Program-made: the position numbers and the translations under genes | NCBI GenBank assembly: GCA_002440825.1 | Contig: DJVH01000015.1 | Coordinates: forward strand, 124,001 to 188,000 | Length of the DNA: 64,000 nucleotides | Origin: Bacteriovoracaceae bacterium UBA6261 | Lineage (GTDB): Bacteria > Bdellovibrionota > Bacteriovoracia > Bacteriovoracales > Bacteriovoracaceae | Direction of reading: 5' to 3' | Notes under the pieces: generated by a model | What the model was told of the DNA's origin: nothing | Databases searched by the model: none | What the model saw: only the letters and a program-made list of their open reading frames with translations | Shown: piece by piece, positions 1-7,701 of the stretch | Position numbering within the stretch: position 1 is the first letter of the stretch | How the letters are laid out: each line of letters starts with the position of its first letter

Positions 1-45
1 ATGTTGAAAAAAGAACTGCTGCAAAGACTGAAAACAATTTCATAG
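1..45 (+). CDS. possible 3' end of an upstream gene (partial)
   Basis: From base 1 the first frame is open and reads a short Lys/Leu-rich helix-like tail that ends at TAG (43-45). It would overlap the convergent neighbour's stop codon by six bases. Fourteen codons are too few to identify a family, so this is only a possible C-terminus of a gene that begins before the window. Confidence 0.25.
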   Translation: MLKKELLQRLKTIS

Positions 46-729
46 ATTGAGCCCACATTTAAGATTCGCAGGAACTGCGACATCGATTTTTTTAGGATTG
101 GCGAGTTTTAGTTCACTCATAATTTTTACAAATTCATCTTCAGTTTTTCCTCCACCAACTCTCGGGTTGAATTTCTTTTCTTCGCCGACAGTAGAGTAGG
201 TCAGTCCTTTGTAATCATGGCCGGGATAAATTCTTGTCTCATCCGGATAAGTGAAAATTTTATCGTGAATGCTGTGATACATTTTTCGCGAATCACCTTG
301 TTGGAAATCGGTCCGGCCGGTACCCCTGATAAACAGAACGTCGCCGGTGAAAAGCATCTTTTCGCAGTAAAAAGTCATACAGCTGTTTGTATGCCCAGGA
401 GTTGAAACGGCCTTTAATGTATACTTGCCGAATTTCAACTCATCTCCATCCTTTAGCGTGATGTCCACACATTGAACATTGGCACCGCTGCTGACAGCTG
501 TTCTGGCCCCGGTTTTTGAACGGAGTGTCCCTGCACCGGTAATATGGTCTGCGTGGATATGAGTATCCACCAGATATTTCAATTTCAATCCAAGTTCACT
601 CAGAAGTTTAAAGTCGCGTTCAGCTGTTTCCAGAACGGCATCAATGAGAATAGCTTCTTTGCTTTCTTCGTCCGCCAAAAGGTACGTATAAGTAGATGAT
701 TCCTGCTCGAATAATTGATGAAAAATCAT
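40..729 (-). CDS. ETHE1-like persulfide dioxygenase (MBL fold)
   Basis: Metallo-beta-lactamase-fold protein of 229 residues. It carries the THIHADHITGAG motif (His57, His59, Asp61, His62), His113 in STPGHT and Asp130 in TGD, followed by RGTGRTDFQQGD and YPGHDYKG. The last two stretches are typical of ETHE1/Blh persulfide dioxygenases, which oxidise glutathione persulfide to sulfite with one iron; generic glyoxalase II enzymes look different there. No signal peptide is visible, so it should be cytoplasmic. The ATG at 729 is preceded by AAGGGA. It diverges from an ArsR regulator and the shared gap holds that regulator's promoter and palindrome. ArsR-type control of such enzymes is known (BigR/Blh), so co-regulation is likely. 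Substrate choice is inferred from motifs only. Confidence 0.85.
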   Translation of the reverse strand: MIFHQLFEQESSTYTYLLADEESKEAILIDAVLETAERDFKLLSELGLKLKYLVDTHIHADHITGAGTLRSKTGARTAVSSGANVQCVDITLKDGDELKFGKYTLKAVSTPGHTNSCMTFYCEKMLFTGDVLFIRGTGRTDFQQGDSRKMYHSIHDKIFTYPDETRIYPGHDYKGLTYSTVGEEKKFNPRVGGGKTEDEFVKIMSELKLANPKKIDVAVPANLKCGLNL

Positions 730-826
730 ATCGACAATCCCTTGTGTTCATTCTTCTCTAAAAGCCTAGCAGAAGCGCATTAAGTTGCCAAATTTGCTCA
801 ATTCGGTGCTTCATTTTAAATAGTTA

Positions 827-855
827 TTGAGTTTTGTAATTAATTAGTTTATAAT
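827..855 (+). promoter_or_regulatory. sigma70-type promoter of the arsR operon
   Basis: TTGAGT (827-832) and TATAAT (850-855) are separated by exactly 17 bases. This is one of the best promoter matches in the window. The predicted start of transcription is near 862, followed by GAAGGAG (875-881) and the ATG at 889. Confidence 0.75.
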
Positions 856-866
856 TTTATAAACTA
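845..866. promoter_or_regulatory. palindromic operator overlapping the -10 box
   Basis: A perfect inverted repeat, TAGTTTATAA (845-854) and TTATAAACTA (857-866), with a two-base centre. It covers the -10 hexamer and the likely transcription start of the arsR operon. ArsR/SmtB dimers bind AT-rich interrupted palindromes placed this way, so it is the probable autoregulatory site and may also repress the divergent dioxygenase gene. Confidence 0.7.
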
Positions 867-888
867 GCGATCGAGAAGGAGTTCATCT

Positions 889-1293
889 ATGGTCGACAAA
901 AATAAAATTTTATATGAAATGCAGGCAGAAATTTGTTACGCACTTTCACATCCAGTGAGATTGGAAATCCTGGATATTCTCACTTCTTCTGAGAAGACGA
1001 GCAGTGAGTTATTGGAGATACTGCAGATTCCTAAGGCCAATCTTTCCCAGCATCTGACAGTGCTAAAAGATGCCGGCATTTTAAAGACGAGAAAAGAAGG
1101 TCAATTTCAGTATGTTTCACTAGCTATTCCTAAAATCAAGGATGCCTGCTCCCTTGTTCGCACCATCTTGGCCGACAGAATTGACGGCGAAGAGAAACGC
1201 ATGAGTGAACTTAAGAAAAATTTGACTCAACAAACGAAAGCTCCAGCTTTAAAAGCATTAAAGAAAAAAGCAACCAAGAAAACCAACGGGTGA
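889..1293 (+). CDS. ArsR/SmtB-family transcriptional regulator
   Basis: A 134-residue winged-helix protein. ALSHPVRLEILDIL, followed by a recognition helix around PKANLSQHLTVLKDAGIL and a wing at TRKEGQFQYVSL, is the standard ArsR layout. It lacks the CVC metal motif of ArsR proper. Two cysteines, Cys16 in the first helix and Cys87 in the C-terminal helix, could form a thiol switch, as known for persulfide sensors of this family, but they do not sit at the classical BigR/SqrR positions. The C-terminus is a Lys-rich tail. It is the first gene of an operon: TolC starts four bases after its stop. It most likely represses its own promoter through the palindrome at 845-866. The inducer is unknown; the neighbouring persulfide dioxygenase suggests a sulfur species. 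Confidence 0.9.
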   Translation: MVDKNKILYEMQAEICYALSHPVRLEILDILTSSEKTSSELLEILQIPKANLSQHLTVLKDAGILKTRKEGQFQYVSLAIPKIKDACSLVRTILADRIDGEEKRMSELKKNLTQQTKAPALKALKKKATKKTNG

Positions 1294-1296
1294 TAT

Positions 1297-2586
1297 ATGA
1301 AAAGCAGAGCCATTTTAACATTAATGCTTCTTAGTTCTTCAGCGATGGCCGATGCAGATTTTGAAAATCTGTGGAAGTCTATTGAACAAAACAGTCTTGC
1401 CTTAAAGGCCTCTTCAGAATCAGTGGAAGCGGCCGGGAAAAATGTTTCGAGAACAAAACGGCATTGGCTCCCTACGGTGTATGCGAAGGGAGAAAGTTAT
1501 TTAACCAATGATCCGGGCGCTAATATGTTCGGTCTTCTTTCTCAACGTCAGATTCAACAGGCCGATTTTATGCCGGATAGTCTTAATCATCCAGGCAGCA
1601 ATCTCTTCACGAAAGGAACGCTCGGATTGAATCTGCCGCTCTATGAAGGTGGAATGAAGAAAAGTCTGGCCGACGTCAGTGTCCATCAATTTGAATCAAA
1701 AAAATCCGAATCACAGGCAACTCAGATCGGACTTTATAGTGAAGTGGCAAAGAGCTATTTCACTTTAAAATCACTTGATCGATTTCAAGTTGAAGTCAAT
1801 AAAGTAAAATCAACAATTGATTCCATTATTGGCAAATACCAAATCGGCAATAAGTCCAACATGCTTGGGTATTCTGGACTCTTAGGTTTAAAAAGTTTAA
1901 AAAACAGAATCACTGCCATCAATGATGAAACTTCAGCGAAAAAGAAAGCCTATCTCAATGCTCTTCAGGAACTGAACGGAGAGCAGATAAACTGGAAAAG
2001 CGAACTGGGCTCAAATTATCTCACAGAAGCAGAACGCTACTTATCATCCAGCTCTGAGTATTCGGCCTCTGCAAAGATTAAGTCTATGCAGGAAAACGCA
2101 GAAGCTGCTAAAGCAGCCATTGGAGCAGAAAAATCAAGAAATCTTCCCCGTGTCGGTTTATTTGCAGAAAGCTATGCCTTCAATGGGGAACGCGATACTG
2201 GCAAAGGTTTTTCAACCGGCCTTTACCTGAACTGGAATCTTTATTCTGGAACTGACTACGGAGCTTCTCAGGAAGCGATTCATAATTCTCATGCCGCTAA
2301 GTTTTATGCGGAAGCCATGTCACAAAAAGAAAAGATTGAATTTAATTCTTTAAAGGAAATGGAAGAAACTCTTGCAAGAACAATGGTCACGCTGGAAGAA
2401 AGCCAGAAATTGCTGGATGAGCAAACTAGTGTAGCCAATAATCTTTTCAAGAACGGGATGATCAATGCACTTCAATTGACTGAAGTATTGTCGAGAAGAA
2501 TAGATCTTTTAAAAAATAAGAATGAAGTTGAAACAAACTTGATCGAAACAAAGGCGAAGAAATATGAATTCAACTCAAAAATATAA
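1297..2586 (+). CDS. TolC-family outer-membrane efflux protein
   Basis: A 429-residue protein with a short signal peptide (about residues 1-19, ending ...SSSAMADA). Two long helical repeats alternate with strand segments, as in TolC/CusC proteins (for example GTLGLNLPLYEGGMKKS and GLYLNWNLYSGTDYG, the two related barrel-entry motifs). It should form the trimeric outer-membrane duct for the RND pump encoded next, whose start overlaps this stop by 23 bases. No lipobox is present. The operon has no periplasmic adaptor gene, which is unusual for a TolC-RND pair. Confidence 0.88.
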   Translation: MKSRAILTLMLLSSSAMADADFENLWKSIEQNSLALKASSESVEAAGKNVSRTKRHWLPTVYAKGESYLTNDPGANMFGLLSQRQIQQADFMPDSLNHPGSNLFTKGTLGLNLPLYEGGMKKSLADVSVHQFESKKSESQATQIGLYSEVAKSYFTLKSLDRFQVEVNKVKSTIDSIIGKYQIGNKSNMLGYSGLLGLKSLKNRITAINDETSAKKKAYLNALQELNGEQINWKSELGSNYLTEAERYLSSSSEYSASAKIKSMQENAEAAKAAIGAEKSRNLPRVGLFAESYAFNGERDTGKGFSTGLYLNWNLYSGTDYGASQEAIHNSHAAKFYAEAMSQKEKIEFNSLKEMEETLARTMVTLEESQKLLDEQTSVANNLFKNGMINALQLTEVLSRRIDLLKNKNEVETNLIETKAKKYEFNSKI

Positions 2587-5500
2587 AATGGGTTTTGCCG
2601 GTACGCTGGCAAAAATGTTCATCAAGTCGAAACTCACTCTGGTTATTGCTCTCTCAAGTATTCTTCTGGGCGTGATGGCGGTTTATCTCACTCCAAAAGA
2701 GGAGGAACCGCAAATTTCAGTTCCTATGATTGATATTCAGACGGCAGCCCCGGGACTGGATGCTAAAGAAGTTGAACGCAAAGTTACCGAAGTGATTGAA
2801 CGCGCAGTCTGGGGTCTTGATGGAGTTGAATACGTTTACTCCGGATCTCAAAACCATGGTTCACTTGTCACCGTCAGATTTAAAGTCGGCGAACCGATGG
2901 AGCCAAGTCTTGTTAAAGTTCACCATAAACTGATGTCTATAAAAAACCAGCTTCCCAAAGAAGCGATGGCATCAAACGTCCAGTCTTTCACGATTGATGA
3001 TGTCCCTTTCCTGGTGCTGACTTTCAGTTCAAAGGAACTTGATGATTTTAAATTGCGAACTCTGATTGCACCGCTTGCCCGCGAGCTTTCAAGTACGCCT
3101 GATTTATCCCGTGTTGAAATTCTTGGCGGTTTAAAAAGAAGCGTGCGGGTCATTGTTGATCCTGCCAAGCTGAGCGCGCGTGGCGTTTCGCTGGCATTTG
3201 TCGCGAAAGCTCTTGAAGCAAACGAAGCGTACATGCCAGTGGGAAAAAATTGGGGCAAAACAGAAGTGTTTGATGTAGACGTCGGAGGTAGATATCAATC
3301 CGTTGAAGACATCAAAAATATTTCCATCGGTCAGAGAAGTGGGGCGATTGTCCGCATTCGCGATGTCGCCGATGTTAAGGATGGACCAGAAGAAAGAACA
3401 CGCGTTTCGACTCTCTTGACTAAAGAGAATGGAGAAGAGAATGCGGTTTCAGTTGTTTTCGCCAAGAGAAAAGGTACAAACGTTGTTACTCTTGCCAAAG
3501 ATTTGATTAAACGTGCAGAGGCCTTCTCTAAAGATCTTCCGACTAATGTGAAGATGAATATTGTAAGAGACTACGGATCGACAGCTGAAGACAAATCAAA
3601 AGAATTGATCGAGCACTTAATTCTGGCAACGCTTTCAGTTTCAGTTCTTATCGCAGTTGTCATGGGCTTCAGAGCTTCGCTTGTCGTCGCTACTGCGATC
3701 CCGGTAACTCTTGCTCTTACACTCGCGGTTTATTATTTTATGGGGTACACACTTAACCGTGTTACGCTCTTTGCGCTTATTTTCTCGATCGGGATTCTGG
3801 TAGATGATGCCATCGTTGTAGTGGAAAATATCGAGCGCCACTTGAAACTCGATAAACGAATTTCTCTGATCAGAGCAACGCTTAATGCGGTTGCGGAAGT
3901 TGGTAACCCGACAATCCTTGCAACATTTACCGTTATCGGAGCTATCCTTCCGATGGCCTTTGTTTCGGGAATGATGGGACCTTATATGAAACCGATTCCG
4001 GTCGGTGCAAGCTTTGCCATGATTCTTTCACTTTTCGTAGCCTTCATTGTTACACCATGGGCAGCTGTAAAAATTCTGAAGCATGATCACAATGATCATC
4101 ATGAAGAAACGGAATCCGGGCATAAGCACAGCAAACTGGATTTGATTTATGAAAAGATGATGCACTTTCTTGTTGATACAAAAAAATCATCTATCGCATT
4201 TGGAGCTTTCACCATCGTCCTTCTTTTGGGGGCCATGAGTCTGGTGTACTTTAAAAATGTAAAAGTGAAGATGCTTCCTTTTGACAATAAAGAAGAGTTC
4301 CAGGTGTTGATGGATTATCCAACGACAACTCCGCTCACAAAAAACCAAAGTTACTCAGTTGAACTGGCAAAGGAAATTTTAAAAAATCCAAACGTTCTAA
4401 AAGTTCAGGTTTTTGCCGGTGAGCCAGCTCCGTTCTCATTCTCAGGAATGGTAAAACACTCCTTCATGAGACGCAGTGATTATCAAAGTGATTTGCAAAT
4501 TGTTCTCAAAAACAAAGATGAGCGCAAAGAATCAAGCCATGCGATCATTGAGCACTTAAGACCAGTGATCAAAAATTATGCCGATTCTAAAAAGGCCCTT
4601 TCTAAAGTTCTGGAAATTCCGCCAGGACCTCCTGTTATGGCAACAGTGGTGGCTGAAGTTTACGGTCCGAATGAAGAAACGAGAAAGAAGGTGGCAGCAG
4701 AACTCTACGATATTTTTTCGAAAGAAAAGAGCGTTGTGGATCTTGATTCAACTTCTCGCCTGGGCAGACCACGCATTGTTTACCCGTTTGATCAGGCCCG
4801 TGGTGGATACTATGGCACGAGTGCTGATCTTATTATGAAAAACGGAGCCTTGGTTTTCTCTGAAATGCCAATGGGTCTGTTAAAAGATAATCTCTCACCT
4901 GAAGAAGTAAGCATCAATCTTTCCATCAATGATGAAAGAAGAAGCGGTTCTGATCCTTTTGCTAATATTACGATACCTTCAATGGAATCGGGAGTTGTTG
5001 AAGCGAAAAATGTTCTGGGAAAACCTAAAATCATTGAGACTGAAACGCTTTATCGCAAAAACTTGAAGCCGGTTTCCTATGTTATGAGCGAACTTGCGGG
5101 TGCTGAAGAAGCTCCGGTTTACGGGATCCTGAAACTCACTGAGAAAATCAAGTATCCTTTGCAGACAGCAGAAGTTCCTTGGAATACTTCTTCACCAGTT
5201 GTGAAGTGGGATGGTGAGTGGTTTATCACTTATGAAGTTTTCAGAGACATGGGCGGAGCTTTCGCAGTCGTCATGGTTTTGATTTACATTCTCGTTCTCG
5301 GCTGGTTCAGAAGTTTTACAGTTCCGCTTATTATCATGGCACCGATTCCAATCAGCTTGATCGGCATTCTTCCGGGCCATGCTATCGTCGGAAGTTATTT
5401 TACAGCAACGTCGATGATCGGTTTCATTGCAGGGGCCGGGATTATTGTACGTAACTCGATCATTCTGGTGGATTTCATCGAGCATCTTCTTGCTGAAGGA

Positions 5501-5755
5501 ATGGAACTAAAAGAAGCCGTTATCAATGCAGGTATCACGCGCTTTAGACCTATGCTTCTAACAGCTGCCGCGGTTGTTGTTGGTAGCTCGGTCATGTTAT
5601 TTGACCCTATTTTCCAGGGGCTTGCCGTCAGCTTAATTTTCGGTGAAGTCGCTGCAACAGTACTATCGCGATTTGCGGTTCCGGTTCTTTATTACTGGAT
5701 GGTGGGAAAATCGCGCGTAAAACAAATCAGACATCGTGAAGAGGAGGAACTATGA
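2564..5755 (+). CDS. RND efflux pump inner-membrane subunit
   Basis: A 1063-residue protein with the duplicated AcrB plan: one TM helix, a large periplasmic loop, a six-helix bundle, then the same again. The proton-relay motif GILVDDAIVVVENIERH in TM4 is intact. In the second half AGAGIIVRNSIILVDF has Arg where AcrB has the TM10 Lys. A cytoplasmic linker near residues 505-524 holds six His and several acidic residues (KHDHNDHHEETESGHKHSK), suggesting metal sensing or binding. Codon 1 lies inside tolC, preceded by a weak AAGG. The stop overlaps the next gene as ATGA. It belongs to the HAE-type efflux pumps; whether it exports a drug, metal or sulfur compound cannot be told from sequence. No membrane-fusion protein is encoded nearby. 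Confidence 0.92.
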   Translation: MNSTQKYKMGFAGTLAKMFIKSKLTLVIALSSILLGVMAVYLTPKEEEPQISVPMIDIQTAAPGLDAKEVERKVTEVIERAVWGLDGVEYVYSGSQNHGSLVTVRFKVGEPMEPSLVKVHHKLMSIKNQLPKEAMASNVQSFTIDDVPFLVLTFSSKELDDFKLRTLIAPLARELSSTPDLSRVEILGGLKRSVRVIVDPAKLSARGVSLAFVAKALEANEAYMPVGKNWGKTEVFDVDVGGRYQSVEDIKNISIGQRSGAIVRIRDVADVKDGPEERTRVSTLLTKENGEENAVSVVFAKRKGTNVVTLAKDLIKRAEAFSKDLPTNVKMNIVRDYGSTAEDKSKELIEHLILATLSVSVLIAVVMGFRASLVVATAIPVTLALTLAVYYFMGYTLNRVTLFALIFSIGILVDDAIVVVENIERHLKLDKRISLIRATLNAVAEVGNPTILATFTVIGAILPMAFVSGMMGPYMKPIPVGASFAMILSLFVAFIVTPWAAVKILKHDHNDHHEETESGHKHSKLDLIYEKMMHFLVDTKKSSIAFGAFTIVLLLGAMSLVYFKNVKVKMLPFDNKEEFQVLMDYPTTTPLTKNQSYSVELAKEILKNPNVLKVQVFAGEPAPFSFSGMVKHSFMRRSDYQSDLQIVLKNKDERKESSHAIIEHLRPVIKNYADSKKALSKVLEIPPGPPVMATVVAEVYGPNEETRKKVAAELYDIFSKEKSVVDLDSTSRLGRPRIVYPFDQARGGYYGTSADLIMKNGALVFSEMPMGLLKDNLSPEEVSINLSINDERRSGSDPFANITIPSMESGVVEAKNVLGKPKIIETETLYRKNLKPVSYVMSELAGAEEAPVYGILKLTEKIKYPLQTAEVPWNTSSPVVKWDGEWFITYEVFRDMGGAFAVVMVLIYILVLGWFRSFTVPLIIMAPIPISLIGILPGHAIVGSYFTATSMIGFIAGAGIIVRNSIILVDFIEHLLAEGMELKEAVINAGITRFRPMLLTAAAVVVGSSVMLFDPIFQGLAVSLIFGEVAATVLSRFAVPVLYYWMVGKSRVKQIRHREEEEL

Positions 5756-5937
5756 CAATTGAAAGTCAAATCAGAGCATTCGCTGGAACATTTATTTTAA
5801 CAAGCCTTGTGCTGGCCAAAGTCCACAATCCAAACTGGATCTGGTTTACGGTGTTTGTCGGCGTGAATTTGCTGCAATCATCATTCACAAAATTTTGTCC
5901 ACTTGAAATGGGATTGAGATATATTCAGAAAAAGTAG
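5752..5937 (+). CDS. DUF2892 / YgaP-type transmembrane protein
   Basis: Small 61-residue membrane protein with two predicted helices (RAFAGTFILTSLVLA and WIWFTVFVGVNLLQSSF) and the FCPLEMGLR signature with one Cys. This is the two-helix domain that follows the rhodanese domain in YgaP; here it stands alone. It overlaps the RND stop by four bases (ATGA), with GAGGAGG just upstream, so it is translationally coupled to the pump. YgaP-type domains recur beside sulfur-handling genes, which matches the persulfide dioxygenase at the other side of the promoter. Confidence 0.8.
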   Translation: MTIESQIRAFAGTFILTSLVLAKVHNPNWIWFTVFVGVNLLQSSFTKFCPLEMGLRYIQKK

Positions 5938-5953
5938 ATGATTGACCCTGACA

Positions 5954-5991
5954 CCCAAAGAGTGTACTTTTTAAGGGTACTACTCTTTGGG
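5954..5991 (+). terminator. hairpin at the end of the efflux operon, next to the mscS start
   Basis: CCCAAAGAGT (5954-5963) pairs with ACTCTTTGGG (5982-5991), with a further GTAC/GTAC pair inside. No run of T follows. It may end or stabilise the upstream transcript. Its 3' arm contains the only purine-rich stretch in front of the next ATG (6000), so it could also hide that gene's ribosome binding site. Confidence 0.45.
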
Positions 5992-5999
5992 GTCTATTC

Positions 6000-7679
6000 A
6001 TGTTTATTCGCTTATTCCTTGCTGCTTTTTGCCTTTCCTTTTATCTTCACAACGCAGAGGTAAACGCTCAGATTGGTCCGGGCGGTTTTGCCATTGAATC
6101 AAAGACCGAAATTAAAAAAGAAACCAAAGAATTGTCCCGCGAAGAACTCGATCTCCATGAGCGCTTAAAAAATCCTCAGGAAACGATGAAATCCTTTATT
6201 CAGTCCATGGATAAAGTGAAGAATGGCGACAATGGCGCCTTTGCAGCGGCCATTGAAACACTGGATCTTTCGCAGATTGATTCTCCTCTTCGAACGCTTA
6301 CGGGAAAAATAACAGCTGAACGATTGATCAACACTATCGATCGCATTGCTAAAATTAATTACTCTCATATTCCAACTTATGCAGACGGGCCAAAATGGTT
6401 TTTCCGAAAGCAGACGGTCACGGTGGGCAGCGATGTACACGATGTGGAAATAGCCATCAGGAAAGCCGCAGATGGAAATTGGAAATTCTCTCCTGAAACC
6501 GTTGAATCAATCGAAAATTTCTACACAGCTGTGTCTCATCAGAAAGTCGTTCATGGAGTTTCAGAGTATCGAAACTGGAAGACCAGCTTTAAAGAAAAAA
6601 TGCCGGCCTGGACAGCAGAAGAATTTTTGATGTTCAAAAAAGGGCAGTGGCTTGGTCTCATTGCCATTTTAATTTTGTCAGTCACATTATTTGGTGTGGT
6701 CAGATCGGTCATTACCGCTGTCATCAGATTCAAGGTCCGCAATCGTTCGATGGAGATGAATAGCGATGATCAATATGCTTCGACTCAGGCGTTTGGTTAT
6801 CTGGCGTTTTCACTGACATGGTTGATTGGTGTTCGCTTTCTTGAATTTGACGTCGACATGCTGGAAAGTTTTGTCCGCGCCTCATACATTTTGACGGCCT
6901 TTTTCTTTGTCTGGTCTGCGCTGAGAATTGTAGACTATGTGAGTTTGCATTTTGAAAAACGTGCAGAATCTACTCACAACAAGTTTGATGATGTTCTTAT
7001 TCCGATGTTGAAGAAGACATCGAAAGTCGTTGTCGTGGCCTTTGGAATTTTGCTTATCGCACATTCACTGACATTTGATATCGCCAGCATCGTGGCCGGC
7101 CTCGGAATCGGAGGTGTGGCGGTCGCTCTTGCTGCCAAAGACACGATTTCCAATTTCTTCGGTTCAGTCACAGTTATCATCGATCGCCCTTTTCAAATTG
7201 GTGATTACGTTATTCTGGATAAAGGAATCGAAGGTTCAGTGGAAGAAGTAGGATTCCGCAGTACACGTCTCAGAACTCCTATTAAATCTGTCGTAACAAT
7301 TCCCAACAGCGTGCTGGCCAATATGGCCATTGATAATTATGGGCTTCGATCAATGAGACGATTCAATACGACTCTTCAGCTTGAATACAACACGCCTGTT
7401 GAGAAGCTGCAGGAATTCTGCGATCGCCTACGATACGAAATTCAGCTTAATCCGATGCTCTTGAAAGATGAGCCGCTTGTGACAATCAATGAACTCACCC
7501 CAACATCCGTAAATATTGCTGTCACAACCTTTATCACCACCAGCGATTACAAAATCGAGATGGAAGAAAAGCATAAATTCATCAAACGCATCCTGGAAGT
7601 GGCCAATGAGACGGGAATGAAGTTTGCTTTTCCTATGCGGAAGATTTTTATGGAGCAGGTGGGAGCTGTTACTGAATGA
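6000..7679 (+). CDS. MscS-family mechanosensitive channel
   Basis: A 559-residue membrane protein. It has a signal peptide (about 1-23), a periplasmic helical region of about 170 residues, several TM helices (near 220-240, 262-282, 295-312 and 345-385), then the conserved MscS pore helix and beta domain (KDTISNFFGSVTVIIDRP, GDYVILDKGIEGSVEEVGFRSTRLRT, VTIPNSVLANMAIDNYG) and a C-terminal alpha/beta domain. The glycine/alanine-rich helix IVAGLGIGGVAVALAAKD matches the MscS TM3 pore. The family releases solutes on hypo-osmotic shock from the inner membrane. The extra periplasmic N-terminus puts it with the larger MscS-like channels. The start is fixed by the signal peptide, although no free Shine-Dalgarno is visible. 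Confidence 0.9.
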   Translation: MFIRLFLAAFCLSFYLHNAEVNAQIGPGGFAIESKTEIKKETKELSREELDLHERLKNPQETMKSFIQSMDKVKNGDNGAFAAAIETLDLSQIDSPLRTLTGKITAERLINTIDRIAKINYSHIPTYADGPKWFFRKQTVTVGSDVHDVEIAIRKAADGNWKFSPETVESIENFYTAVSHQKVVHGVSEYRNWKTSFKEKMPAWTAEEFLMFKKGQWLGLIAILILSVTLFGVVRSVITAVIRFKVRNRSMEMNSDDQYASTQAFGYLAFSLTWLIGVRFLEFDVDMLESFVRASYILTAFFFVWSALRIVDYVSLHFEKRAESTHNKFDDVLIPMLKKTSKVVVVAFGILLIAHSLTFDIASIVAGLGIGGVAVALAAKDTISNFFGSVTVIIDRPFQIGDYVILDKGIEGSVEEVGFRSTRLRTPIKSVVTIPNSVLANMAIDNYGLRSMRRFNTTLQLEYNTPVEKLQEFCDRLRYEIQLNPMLLKDEPLVTINELTPTSVNIAVTTFITTSDYKIEMEEKHKFIKRILEVANETGMKFAFPMRKIFMEQVGAVTE

Positions 7680-7701
7680 TGGTGTCTTTTTATTGCTATA
7701 G

